A stretch of 64,000 nucleotides of DNA from an uncultured Clostridia bacterium. Lineage in GTDB: Bacteria > Bacillota > Clostridia > Christensenellales > Borkfalkiaceae. Every line of letters starts with the position of its first letter. Position 1 is the stretch's first letter. The notes beneath the pieces were generated by a model. That model worked only from the letters and a program-made list of their open reading frames with translations. It made no database searches and was not told the origin of the DNA. Position numbers and translations under genes: made by a program. The DNA is taken from positions 62,001 through 126,000 of the forward strand of contig CALVXG010000003.1 of the NCBI GenBank assembly GCA_944368925.1, read 5' to 3'. This document shows positions 36,820 through 45,304 of this stretch, one piece after another.

Positions 36820-36844
36820 CGGCGGCAAACGCCGCCGTTTTTTT
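36820..36844 (+). terminator. Terminator of cca-rmuC
   Basis: CGGCGGC / GCCGCCG (36820-36826 / 36831-36837) and seven T. The rest of the 315-base gap to 37099 shows only the next promoter. Confidence 0.88.
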
Positions 36845-37064
36845 GCCCCGTTTTCCCCTCCTTGCAGAAAAACTTATGCAGAGCACCGGCGCGGCCGATC
36901 GGGAATGCTTTCCGTAAAGTTTACGTTTGCGCGCAAAAAACGGGAAAAGCGGAAACCGCAATTCGGGAAACAGCGCTTTGTCTGCGCGCGTGCGCGCAAA
37001 AAGCGGATTTCCTTTTCAACCATATTTTTACTTTGTTTTTTCATAATACAAACAATAAAAGCCA

Positions 37065-37093
37065 TTGATTTTTTTCGGGAGATATATTATAAT
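37065..37093 (+). promoter_or_regulatory. Promoter abutting the cupin-like gene
   Basis: TTGATT (37065-37070), 17 bp, TATAAT (37088-37093), six bases, then ATG at 37100. The predicted transcription start coincides with the start codon. Confidence 0.8.
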
Positions 37094-37099
37094 AGCAGT

Positions 37100-37402
37100 A
37101 TGAAAATTACGAAAACCGAACTCGGCAGGGAGCTGCCGCAGGAAAAAGATTTTATTTTTTCCGAAAAGCCGGTGCAGGGCGCGCGGCTGGGAAAGGCGGG
37201 CAACGATCTTTACATAGTATCGCCGCGCCGCTATAAACTTTATACGGACAAAACCGATACGGTCTGCATTCTCGACGGGCAGGGGCATTTCAAATGGGCG
37301 CGCGGCGAAACAAATTTCGCGGCGGGCGAAACTTTTCTCGTGCAGGAATGCGGAGAGTACGAAGTAAACGGCGCATGCACGTTTATCGTGCTGCGCGGAT
37401 AA
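37100..37402 (+). CDS. Small cupin-like protein
   Basis: The 100-residue protein resembles the short beta-barrel of mannose-6-phosphate isomerase-type cupins: YKLYTDKTDTVCILDGQG, then a GETFLVQECGEYEV strand. Only some metal-ligand positions of a classical cupin are present, so catalysis is doubtful. The start is set by the promoter, since anything longer would begin upstream of it. There is no Shine-Dalgarno, so translation may be leaderless. It lies 9 nt before the large repeat protein and is likely co-transcribed with it. Function unknown. Confidence 0.65.
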   Translation: MKITKTELGRELPQEKDFIFSEKPVQGARLGKAGNDLYIVSPRRYKLYTDKTDTVCILDGQGHFKWARGETNFAAGETFLVQECGEYEVNGACTFIVLRG

Positions 37403-37411
37403 GGAGAAAAT

Positions 37412-40288
37412 ATGGTCAAATCGACATTCAGTCTGGGCGGGAAACTGCTCACCATCTTTCTGACGCTGGTTATTTTTCTCGGCGTGATCGCGGGAGCGCT
37501 CGTTGCGGTGTACAAAAACGTGAAAGTGCGCACGCTTGCGGGACTCATCGGGCAGGAGAACTGGATTTCCGAATCGTATGACGATACCATTGAAAATTTC
37601 ATCGGAAAGGTTTCGCAGGCGCTCAGCGGCGAGATCACCCTGCAGACGCTCGCGGATATTTCCCCCGCGCTCGGGGATAAAATGGACGACATCGTTTCCA
37701 ACCTCGAAAACGCGGGGTTGTTTGCCGTCGACCGCGACACGCTCTACTCGACCGCGGTCAATCAGCTGACGTCCAATCTTTCCGATCTTCTGATCATCAC
37801 GGCATCGCTGAACGATCTCGCGGAGACGCTGAACTTCACGCTGCCCGATCTGGACATTATCACGGGCAACGCGGAGACGCCGCTCAACGTCTACACGCAG
37901 GTGACGGAAAACGGGGTCATCGCCAAAGCGTTTTCCATGAGCACGACCCCCTACACCTACTACACGCGGACGGAAAGCTTTTCCGATACCTATACCGATG
38001 CGGACGGAGAGAAATCTTTGCCCATCGTGACGTGGGAAAAACGCAAGATCTACAAGCTTGCGGGGATCGCGGCGGAAGGAAACGCACTGACCGTAAACGG
38101 GGAAACGCTGTATCTTGGCAGGACTTCGCAAACGGGTTCCGTTTCCTACGCGCAGCTGACCAAAAACAGCGACGCGCTCTATTCCCTGAACGAAGCGGAC
38201 GGGAGCGCGGAATTTGCGCTCGCGGAAAACGAAAAACTGTATGTGCGCGCGATCGTCGAAACGGAAGTTTCGGGCGAATTTACAGAAGGATATAAGGACA
38301 TAACGCCCGCGCAGGCCGTCGGGAACGACGATCTGCCCGTGATTGCCGCAAATTACCGCTATACGCCCCTCTATGCAAAGCTGGATGCCGCGCCTTCCGA
38401 AGGAGATTTTATCCAATCCGAAGGGAGCTACTACGTGCTTGCGACCATGCAAGACGAGAACGGCTACGTGGTGGACAGCGCAAACGGCGGGTTTGTCATC
38501 CGCGACGAGTACGGCGATCAGACGCTTTACCGCCTTGATTATCTCTATACGGAAGCGGACGCTTCCGCCGCGAATGCGGAGACGCCTCTGTTTATATGCA
38601 CGAACGGGATCGGCGATCTGCCCGTGACGTACGGGATCTCGGCGCTTTCCTCTTTCCTGAACACGGAGACGATGACGCTCGATTCGATGGGCGAATATTT
38701 CGGCATTTCCATGGACAATGCCATGCTCGAAAGTATTAAGTACGTGCCTTTGAAATACATGGCAACTTCCATGACGGCGGAAATGAACAACATTTACGTG
38801 GACGACGTGATCTCCGTCGATGAAAATTCCCCTGCCGTACTGCGGTATCTTGCGGGCTACACGCTCAACGACGACGGCACGCTGGATAAGTCGGGGCGCC
38901 GCAAGATCGGCGAACTGACGGGATCGCTGGACGGGCTGACCGTGTCTTCCGTCGTCAGCGTGGACGACAACTCTCACAAACTTTTGCAGGCGATCAAAGA
39001 TTGGACGCTCAACGACATCGGGAATTCTTCCAAAATCGATTCGCTTACGCTGGGCGACGTTCTGACCATCGCGGACGACGGCTCTGCGCCGCGCATTCTG
39101 CAAGTTCTTGAAAACATTCCGCTCGGCGAGATCAGCGGCAAGATCAATTCGCTCGCGCTCAAAGACATTCTCGACGTCGGCGATTCGAACATTTTAAGCA
39201 ATCTTTCGAACTCCACACTCGACACGCTGGCTAACGATCTGAAAAAACTGTCCGTGCAACAGATGTACGCCGACAGCATCTATACCTATTATTCCGTCGA
39301 AACGACAGATTCCGCCGCGCGCTTTGAAGAATTGCAGGCGATCTACGGCGACAGTCTGTATATCCTGCAAAACGGCGATTATGTTGCCGCCACGGCAAAA
39401 AACTTTGCGGGCAATGCGCTTTACAGCCCCTATCTTTTGTTGACCGACACGCAAAATTACCAGAACGTTCCGCTCTATATTTGCGATGACGGCAAAATCG
39501 TGACGGCGACCGCAACCAATCAATGGAAACTTTCCGAAAGTTCGCTGGCGGCGCTGACGGGCAAGACGCTGTACGCAAAAAACGAGCAGGACGGGAACGT
39601 CACCTACACGGTGGCGGCGGAAAACGTGCAGGAGGCGGATCTTTCCAAGACCTTCTCCCATGATACGCTCTGGTATTGGGACGCTTCCGCCGACAAGATG
39701 AAGGAAGTTTCCCTGGAACCTGCGGGCCTTGCGGCGCAAGCGTCGGGAAATCTTTTGACGCGGCTTTCCTATGTAGGCAATTACAGCGCGGGCACGGTGT
39801 ACGAACAGGGAAATTTGTACCGCTATGATACGGCGAAAGAATTGTGGGTGATCGTGCCGCTTACTTCCGCAAAGGACGAAGCAACGGGTAAAATCACCTA
39901 TACCGTTACGGACGACGCGCTCGCGGAAGGAACGCCCCTCTACACATACGGAACCGTGCGCGGGGTATGGAAATACCTTCTGACAAACGACGGCGCGGAA
40001 ATAAACTGCAGCATTCAGAACATCGATTCGCTCGTTTCCAACGTAAAGACCAACATGAACGCCCTCACGCTCAACGAGCTGTACGCGGACGGAATGGTGA
40101 CCATCTCCAAACCTTCCATTCTGAGCGAAACGATCCCCTACGAAATCATTTACGGACAGAATGCGGAGGCACAGAAAGAGGCGTTCGGCGGTGCGGAGAC
40201 GGTCGGCGAACTTGGCATGAACGATCTTTTGAACCTTACACTCGCCATGATCTCGAAGATCAATGATTTCGGCAGCATGCTGGGCTGA
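37412..40288 (+). CDS. Large membrane-anchored extracellular repeat protein (unknown)
   Basis: The 958-residue protein has one N-terminal membrane segment (about residues 10-36) with a positive start and no obvious cleavage site, so most of it should be outside the cell. Near residues 466-600, 36-residue repeats appear in exact register (starts at about 514, 550, 586, with a longer unit at 466). They follow the pattern V-x-S/T-V-D-D, a helix with L-x-x-I/L, then K-I-x-S-L-x-L-x-D. Flanking regions are Tyr/Thr/Asp-rich with many TPLY or TLYR segments, beta-like. No catalytic motif or LPXTG is seen. AAGGAG precedes the ATG. A surface or envelope role is inferred. Confidence 0.85.
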   Translation: MVKSTFSLGGKLLTIFLTLVIFLGVIAGALVAVYKNVKVRTLAGLIGQENWISESYDDTIENFIGKVSQALSGEITLQTLADISPALGDKMDDIVSNLENAGLFAVDRDTLYSTAVNQLTSNLSDLLIITASLNDLAETLNFTLPDLDIITGNAETPLNVYTQVTENGVIAKAFSMSTTPYTYYTRTESFSDTYTDADGEKSLPIVTWEKRKIYKLAGIAAEGNALTVNGETLYLGRTSQTGSVSYAQLTKNSDALYSLNEADGSAEFALAENEKLYVRAIVETEVSGEFTEGYKDITPAQAVGNDDLPVIAANYRYTPLYAKLDAAPSEGDFIQSEGSYYVLATMQDENGYVVDSANGGFVIRDEYGDQTLYRLDYLYTEADASAANAETPLFICTNGIGDLPVTYGISALSSFLNTETMTLDSMGEYFGISMDNAMLESIKYVPLKYMATSMTAEMNNIYVDDVISVDENSPAVLRYLAGYTLNDDGTLDKSGRRKIGELTGSLDGLTVSSVVSVDDNSHKLLQAIKDWTLNDIGNSSKIDSLTLGDVLTIADDGSAPRILQVLENIPLGEISGKINSLALKDILDVGDSNILSNLSNSTLDTLANDLKKLSVQQMYADSIYTYYSVETTDSAARFEELQAIYGDSLYILQNGDYVAATAKNFAGNALYSPYLLLTDTQNYQNVPLYICDDGKIVTATATNQWKLSESSLAALTGKTLYAKNEQDGNVTYTVAAENVQEADLSKTFSHDTLWYWDASADKMKEVSLEPAGLAAQASGNLLTRLSYVGNYSAGTVYEQGNLYRYDTAKELWVIVPLTSAKDEATGKITYTVTDDALAEGTPLYTYGTVRGVWKYLLTNDGAEINCSIQNIDSLVSNVKTNMNALTLNELYADGMVTISKPSILSETIPYEIIYGQNAEAQKEAFGGAETVGELGMNDLLNLTLAMISKINDFGSMLG

Positions 40289-40350
40289 GAAAATTTAACC
40301 GAAAAACAGCAGGCTCGCGGCTTTTTAGCCGCGCGCCTTTTGTTAATCGG

Positions 40351-40391
40351 CGCGTGCGGACAAAATTATTTTTGTCCGCACGCGTTCTTTT
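40351..40391 (+). terminator. Terminator after the repeat-protein gene
   Basis: Perfect 15-bp stem (40351-40365 / 40370-40384), then TTCTTTT. An imperfect hairpin with TTTTG precedes it at about 40312-40342. Confidence 0.88.
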
Positions 40392-40411
40392 AAAAGCATA
40401 CATAAAAAAGA

Positions 40412-40440
40412 TTGACTTATCCGATAAAAAGCGGTATAAT
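40412..40440 (+). promoter_or_regulatory. Promoter of rpsF-ssb-rpsR
   Basis: TTGACT (40412-40417), 17 bp, TATAAT (40435-40440). Confidence 0.88.
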
Positions 40441-40510
40441 GAGTAATGCGCAAAGTAAAAGAGCGCAAACCTTGCGTATCCGAGGGATACGCCGAATAAG
40501 ACCGGGAGGT
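40441..40510 (+). promoter_or_regulatory. rpsF leader with hairpin, candidate S6:S18 binding element
   Basis: The leader carries an 8-bp stem GCGTATCC / GGATACGC (40474-40481 / 40485-40492), directly followed by CGAATAAGACCG, and a GCGC...GCGC stem just upstream. Leaders of rpsF operons commonly bind the S6:S18 complex through a CCG-containing stem. The position fits, but I cannot verify the exact consensus. Confidence 0.5.
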
Positions 40511-40517
40511 GAAATCA

Positions 40518-40799
40518 ATGAAATACGAGATGCTTTATCTGATCGACACGTCGATCGCGGAAGAAGCACGCGATGCGCTGATTGCCAAATTCGAAGACAC
40601 AGTCAAGAATCTGGGCGGCACGGTGGTTTCGACGGACAAGTGGGGCGTTAAAAAGACCGCTTATCCCATCAACTACAAGACCGAAGCGTTTTATGTGCTG
40701 ATGACGTTCGAAGCGGACGGCAGCGCTATCAAAGAACTCGACCGTATCGCAGGCATTACGGACGGCATTCTTCGCAGAATGATCACGAAAGCGATCTGA
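40518..40799 (+). CDS. rpsF: 30S ribosomal protein S6
   Basis: The 93-residue protein has classic S6 sequence: KYEMLYLIDTS at the start, GGTVVSTDKWGVKKTAYPI in the middle, and a short C-terminal tail. It binds S18 in the 30S platform. The start at 40518 has GGGAGGTG 6 nt before it; the GTG 9 nt upstream is part of that ribosome binding site. First gene of the conserved rpsF-ssb-rpsR operon. Confidence 0.98.
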   Translation: MKYEMLYLIDTSIAEEARDALIAKFEDTVKNLGGTVVSTDKWGVKKTAYPINYKTEAFYVLMTFEADGSAIKELDRIAGITDGILRRMITKAI

Positions 40800-40814
40800 G
40801 GACGGTGAAAGCGT

Positions 40815-41234
40815 ATGAATAAGGTATTTTTAATCGGAAACCTGACGCGCGATCCTGAACTTTCGGAAACAAACAGCGGCGTTGCGGTATGCCGTTTTGG
40901 CATTGCGGTCACGCGCAGATTTGCGCAGGGCGGCGACGCGGAACGCCAGACCGACTTCTTCAACTGCACCGCTTGGCGCGGACTTGCGGAAACGGTCGCA
41001 CGTTTCTGCAAAAAGGGCAACAAAGTTGCCGTCTCCGGAAGCATTCAGATCCGCAATTTTGAGGACAATGCCGGACAGAAACGCACTTACGTCGACATCG
41101 TCGCAGACGATGTGGAATTTTTAACGCCGAAGGGCAGCAGCGCAGACAGCGACGATTATTCCGCCCCTGCTCCCGCCGCAAAGAAAAAACCCGCCCTCGA
41201 AGCGTTCGACGACGATTCGGACATTCCGTTCTGA
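40815..41234 (+). CDS. ssb: Single-stranded DNA-binding protein
   Basis: The 139-residue OB-fold protein opens with MNKVFLIGNLTRDPEL and has TDFFNCTAWRG. It ends with an acidic DDDSDIPF tail used to recruit replication and repair partners. It binds and protects single-stranded DNA. It is placed between rpsF and rpsR as in most Firmicutes. Confidence 0.98.
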   Translation: MNKVFLIGNLTRDPELSETNSGVAVCRFGIAVTRRFAQGGDAERQTDFFNCTAWRGLAETVARFCKKGNKVAVSGSIQIRNFEDNAGQKRTYVDIVADDVEFLTPKGSSADSDDYSAPAPAAKKKPALEAFDDDSDIPF

Positions 41235-41313
41235 TCGCCGCGTACACAAAAGACTACAATTTGCGGCATTCTTGCTATGCCTGCCGCACCAAAATTTTTA
41301 AAGGAGAAGTATC

Positions 41314-41559
41314 ATGGAAGAAAAAACCGTCAGAAAGCCCATGAAGAGAACTTCCCGCAGAAAGGTTTGCGCTTTCTGCCAGGAGAAGGTCGAAGCGATC
41401 GACTATAAAGACGTAAACCGCCTGAAAAAGTTCATTACCGAAGGCGGAAAAATTCTCCCCCGCCGCATGAGCGGTGTGTGCGCTATGCACCAGAGAGAGC
41501 TGTCCAACGCCATCAAAAGGGCGCGCATCGTAGCTCTTCTGCCTTTCAAAGGAGAGTAA
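41314..41559 (+). CDS. rpsR: 30S ribosomal protein S18
   Basis: The 81-residue basic protein contains [42 protein letters not shown] and LLPF, all S18 hallmarks. Three cysteines are present, resembling the zinc-associated form of S18 (C+). AAAGGAG lies before the ATG, and a terminator directly follows. Confidence 0.98.
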   Translation: MEEKTVRKPMKRTSRRKVCAFCQEKVEAIDYKDVNRLKKFITEGGKILPRRMSGVCAMHQRELSNAIKRARIVALLPFKGE

Positions 41560-41570
41560 TTCAAAAACCG

Positions 41571-41603
41571 ATCGCCGCAGGATACCCTGCGGCGATTTTT
41601 ATT
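41571..41603 (+). terminator. Terminator of rpsF-ssb-rpsR
   Basis: ATCGCCGCAGG / CCTGCGGCGAT (41571-41581 / 41586-41596), then TTTTATTTTTTG. Confidence 0.9.
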
Positions 41604-41662
41604 TTTTGTCTGCAACGATCCTGCTTCATTTTGCCTTTTTTCCGTTATCTTTGGGAGAACGC

Positions 41663-42103
41663 ATGGAAGAACAGCTGAAAGTCGGTGAAAGCATCCGTGA
41701 ATTGCTTAGTTTAAGAAATATTGACAATAAAACCTTTGCCGAAGCGGTCGGGGTAAGCCTGTCTACCGTAAGCAGATGGGAAAACAATGCAAAATATATG
41801 CGCTTGAGCACAATCGTCAAAATAGCCGAATATTTTCATTGCTCCATCGAGTTCCTTGTCGGACGGACAGATAAAATTCTCGATTTTCAGCCCAAAGAAT
41901 GCCCGCCCTTTTACCCGCATTTGCGGGAACTTATGAAAAAGAAAGGTATAGCGCGCAATCAGATCAACAAAGCCACCCGCATCAAGTCCTCGCACTTTGT
42001 CGATTGGAAAAACGGAGCAGGCCCTCACGTCCTGTCTTTGATCGAACTTGCGGACTATCTCAACGTCACGTTGGACAACCTTGCAGAACGTGAAAAAATG
42101 TAG
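41663..42103 (+). CDS. XRE-family regulator with two HTH domains
   Basis: The 146-residue protein contains a typical XRE helix-turn-helix at residues 7-62 (TFAEAVGVSLSTVSRWENN). A second, more divergent one lies at about 83-142 (GIARNQINKATRIKSSHFVDW, followed by the usual LIELADYLNVTLDNL). GGGAG precedes the ATG at 41663. No ligand-binding domain is visible, so it probably acts as a simple DNA-binding repressor or activator. No target gene is obvious: the next gene is on the other strand behind terminators. Confidence 0.85.
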   Translation: MEEQLKVGESIRELLSLRNIDNKTFAEAVGVSLSTVSRWENNAKYMRLSTIVKIAEYFHCSIEFLVGRTDKILDFQPKECPPFYPHLRELMKKKGIARNQINKATRIKSSHFVDWKNGAGPHVLSLIELADYLNVTLDNLAEREKM

Positions 42104-42196
42104 TGCCCGATCTTTCGGTGCCGCCTCTTGCCTATAAGAAAGCGGAGGGCGGCACCAGATCATTCGGCCGCCGTCTTTCCACTATCACAAATCTAA

Positions 42197-42274
42197 GGGG
42201 CGGCGCGCAAAACTTTGTGCGCCGCCCCCTCTTTCTTGAAAGGCCCGCAGCTTATGCTGCGGGCCTTCATTTTT
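42197..42274 (+). terminator. Two consecutive terminator hairpins
   Basis: The first stem is GGGGCGGCGCGCAAA / TTTGTGCGCCGCCCC (42197-42228, one wobble). The second is AAGGCCCGCAGC / GCTGCGGGCCTT (42240-42267), with CATTTTTTT. They close the regulator unit. The first resembles the hairpin at 4709-4737. Confidence 0.85.
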
Positions 42275-42338
42275 TTGAAGAACTTCCCGATCTAAACTTT
42301 TCAAAACAGCCGCCGCATCCGTGCGCGTACCCTTCCCT

Positions 42339-43499
42339 TTAAACGACTGCCGCCGCCAAATATCCCGAAGCGAGAAGCACCGCCAAAAACGAAAAATTCA
42401 AAAGCAAAAATTTTCCGATGTAACGCTTTGTTTCGCCCGGATTCACGCGGCGGAAGGTGTTGAGCGTGATCAGACTGGCAAGCGAGGCGATGGGCGTGCC
42501 TAAACCTCCGATATTTACCGCAATGAGCAGACGCGCGTAATCTTGGGTGAACCGCGACAAAAGCACGGACGAGGGAACGTTGGAAATAAACTGGCAGGAA
42601 AGCGTCCCGAACGCAAGCGGGTCGAGCGCGATCAGCCAGCCGAGGAAATTTTCCACGGCGGGAATGCGCGCCATATTTCCCGAAAAGACGAAAAACGCGC
42701 AAAAAGTCAAAAGCAGGCCGTAATCGACGTGCAAAATCGATTTATAATCGAGGATCAACAGCGCCACAAACACCGCCAAAAGACCCCAATAATAGGGAAA
42801 TACGCGGAATACGATCAGAACGGAGAGTACAAACAGCGCCGCATACACGACCGTACGCCAGACGGGGGGTGCCTTTTTCGGTTTGGACTGCACCTGTGCG
42901 GGTTCGGGTTTTACCGTAAGGCAAACGCCCAAAATCAGAACGAACGCCACCGCAAACGGAATGGACATAATCGCAAAAAATTCGCCCGTCGGGATCTCGT
43001 AATAGGAATAGAGATAGAGATTCTGCGGATTGCCGAACGGCGTGAGCATGCCGCCCAGATTTGCGGCAATGTTCTGCATGATAAACGTAAACGCCGCGAG
43101 CCGCTTGTTTGCGCAGGATTCCAGCACAAACCAGCCGAGCGGCAGAAAGGTGACGAGCGCCATATCGTTCGCCATGATCATAGACCCGAAATAGGTCACG
43201 AACACGAGCGCCAGCACGATGTTGCGCATATTTTTGAAGCGGCGCACGATGATGTCCGCCAGCCACACGAAAAACTTGATATTTCGCAGCGCCGCCACCA
43301 CCGCCAGCGTACAGAACAGGCAGGAAAGCGTGCGAAGATCAAAATATCCCAAATATTCCCGATCGAACGGAACGAAAAAGCACGTGATCGCCGCCGCCGC
43401 CAATGCGACCAGCAAAACCACGTTCCCGCGCAATATGTGCCCTGCCGTCCACAAAAAGCGCTTCCCGCGCGACGGCGTCTGCATCTCCTCTTTTTCCAT
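42339..43499 (-). CDS. SLC13/ArsB-type permease (ion transporter superfamily)
   Basis: The 386-residue protein has about 11 membrane segments. The family's paired signature loops are visible: MIMANDMALVTFLPLG in the first half and FISNVPSSVLLSRF in the second, with a re-entrant TPFGNPQNLY. Relatives carry dicarboxylates, citrate, sulfate, arsenite or Na+. The NPQN and SNVPSS loops place it with the citrate-transporter-like group, but the substrate is not clear. It has its own promoter, and AAGG lies before the ATG. Confidence 0.85.
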   Translation of the reverse strand: MEKEEMQTPSRGKRFLWTAGHILRGNVVLLVALAAAAITCFFVPFDREYLGYFDLRTLSCLFCTLAVVAALRNIKFFVWLADIIVRRFKNMRNIVLALVFVTYFGSMIMANDMALVTFLPLGWFVLESCANKRLAAFTFIMQNIAANLGGMLTPFGNPQNLYLYSYYEIPTGEFFAIMSIPFAVAFVLILGVCLTVKPEPAQVQSKPKKAPPVWRTVVYAALFVLSVLIVFRVFPYYWGLLAVFVALLILDYKSILHVDYGLLLTFCAFFVFSGNMARIPAVENFLGWLIALDPLAFGTLSCQFISNVPSSVLLSRFTQDYARLLIAVNIGGLGTPIASLASLITLNTFRRVNPGETKRYIGKFLLLNFSFLAVLLASGYLAAAVV

Positions 43500-43528
43500 A
43501 TCTGAACCTTCCCGACAATAACAGTATT

Positions 43529-43556
43529 ATTATACTCGCACATTTTTCATAGTCAA
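43529..43556 (-). promoter_or_regulatory. Promoter of the SLC13-type permease gene
   Basis: Minus strand TTGACT (43551-43556), 16 bp, TATAAT (43529-43534). Confidence 0.8.
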
Positions 43557-43595
43557 CAAAAATCGCGGCCGCCCGCAATAATTTTCGGAAAATAT

Positions 43596-43624
43596 TTGCC
43601 TCATTCCCCTGCCTATGCTATAAT
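43596..43624 (+). promoter_or_regulatory. Promoter of the FHA-ABC operon
   Basis: TTGCCT (43596-43601), 17 bp, TATAAT (43619-43624), nine bases, then ATG at 43634. The untranslated leader would be about 0-3 nt, and no Shine-Dalgarno is visible. Confidence 0.75.
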
Positions 43625-43633
43625 AGTTCCACC

Positions 43634-45304
43634 ATGAAAAACATAGTACTCAAAATTCAGGAAGGCGAGCTGTTCCGCTTTTACAACGGCGAGGAGCGCA
43701 CGCAACTTCTCATCGGCAGCAAACGTTCGGCGGATATTGTCATCAAATCGCCCTGCGTCCAGCCCGAACAGGTGCGTCTGCTGTGCAAAAACGGCGTCTG
43801 GTACGCGGAAGATCTCTCTGCACCCGATTGCAAATGCACCGTCCTGCTCGGCAAAAAGGCCTTTAAAAAGCCGATTCTGAAATTCGATGCGCCTTTGACC
43901 CTGCGCCGTACGGGCGAAAAAAAGGACACCCCGATCGCGGAAATTTCCTGCGTCCGGCAGATCCGCCCGCAAAAGGGCGGGTCGGGCTTCGATCTGACCA
44001 AAAAAACCGTGACGGTCGTCGGCAGCGGCGAAAAATGCGACATCCGCGCGCAAAACCCTCTCGTTTCCGAACGGCACTTCTTTATCGTGTACGACGGCGA
44101 AAACTGTTTCATCGAAGACGCGCACAGCCTGCGCGGTACATACGTCAACAACCGCAAGATCAAACGCAGCAAACTCAGCGACTATGACCGCATTTCCATT
44201 CCGGGAACGGCGTATATCTTTTTCCGCAACAGGCTCCTCTACTCCACCGCGGCGGGCGGGATCCGCATCGACGCCGCCGATATCTCAAAAGAAGTGACCG
44301 ACAGAAATGCACGCGGAAAAATTTCTCTCGTCACGCACGTGTCGATGCGCATCGACGCGGGCGAGTTTGTCGCCGTCGTCGGCGGGAGCGGCGCGGGTAA
44401 ATCTACCCTGCTCGACTGCATCAACGGCATGCGCCCCGCAACCGGCGGAAAAATCTATTACGATACCAACGACTACTACGAAAACATGAATTCCTACAAG
44501 GGCGTCATCGGCTACGTACCGCAAAAGGACATCATGCACGACGACCTCACCGTCGGCGCCGCACTCCGCTACACCGCACAGCTGCGCACCCGCGCCGATA
44601 TCTCGCCGCAGGAACTTAAAGACCGCGTACAATCTGCCATAGCGGACGTGAGATTGCAGGGAAAAGAAAACCTGCGCATCAGCGCACTTTCGGGCGGGCA
44701 GAAAAAACGCGTTTCCATCGCCATGGAACTTTTGTCCGACCCCAAAGTCATCTTCCTCGACGAGCCGACCAGCGGGCTTTCCCCCGACCTCGACCTGGAA
44801 ATGATGGAACTTTTGAAAGATCTCTCGCGCAAGGGCCGCACGATCGTCGTCATCACCCACGCCATGGAAAACCTCGACAAATGCGACCGCGTCGCTTTTT
44901 TGGGCAGAGGCGGAAGACTGTGCTATTACGGCGCGAGCGACGGCGCTTTCCGCTGGTTCAACCGCCGCTCCTATTCCAAAATTTTCGCCGCCCTCACCGA
45001 CGAAAAGATCAGCGAACAATTCGCCGCAAAATACCGCCGCAGCGAGGACTATAAAAAACTGTACGCAGATTTTTGCGAAGAATACGGCGCCGGCTGCATT
45101 TTGTCGCCCGAAAAGGACGAGCCCGAAAGCCACGCCTGGGAAAAGCCGCCGCGCGCGCTCCCCAAAACGCTCCGCCTGCGCTCCGCACCCGCAAATAACA
45201 GCAAAGCGGACGAAAAGCCTGCGGAAACTGTTTCGGAAAAACAAGGGAAAAGTAAGGCCCGCCGCAGTTCTGCCGCGCCCGACGAGAAGGAGAAACCGCA
45301 ATGA
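43634..45304 (+). CDS. ABC transporter ATPase with N-terminal FHA domains
   Basis: The 556-residue protein has three parts. Residues about 25-85 form a degenerate FHA fold lacking the S-x-x-H pair. Residues about 122-200 form an intact FHA domain (VVGSGEKCDI, LVSERHFFIV, GTYVNN). An ABCG-like ATPase runs from about 225 to 430 (GGSGAGKST near 249, LSGGQKKR near 352, VIFLDEPTSG near 372). A charged tail ends the protein. FHA domains bind phosphothreonine, so kinase-controlled transport is likely by analogy with Rv1747. The membrane domain is a separate gene overlapping by 4 nt. Confidence 0.92.
   Translation: MKNIVLKIQEGELFRFYNGEERTQLLIGSKRSADIVIKSPCVQPEQVRLLCKNGVWYAEDLSAPDCKCTVLLGKKAFKKPILKFDAPLTLRRTGEKKDTPIAEISCVRQIRPQKGGSGFDLTKKTVTVVGSGEKCDIRAQNPLVSERHFFIVYDGENCFIEDAHSLRGTYVNNRKIKRSKLSDYDRISIPGTAYIFFRNRLLYSTAAGGIRIDAADISKEVTDRNARGKISLVTHVSMRIDAGEFVAVVGGSGAGKSTLLDCINGMRPATGGKIYYDTNDYYENMNSYKGVIGYVPQKDIMHDDLTVGAALRYTAQLRTRADISPQELKDRVQSAIADVRLQGKENLRISALSGGQKKRVSIAMELLSDPKVIFLDEPTSGLSPDLDLEMMELLKDLSRKGRTIVVITHAMENLDKCDRVAFLGRGGRLCYYGASDGAFRWFNRRSYSKIFAALTDEKISEQFAAKYRRSEDYKKLYADFCEEYGAGCILSPEKDEPESHAWEKPPRALPKTLRLRSAPANNSKADEKPAETVSEKQGKSKARRSSAAPDEKEKPQ

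Noticed and set aside
37028-39103. A 691-codon open frame antisense to the repeat protein
   Set aside because: It runs back over the cupin gene and its promoter, has no ribosome binding site, and has a composition typical of antisense frames.
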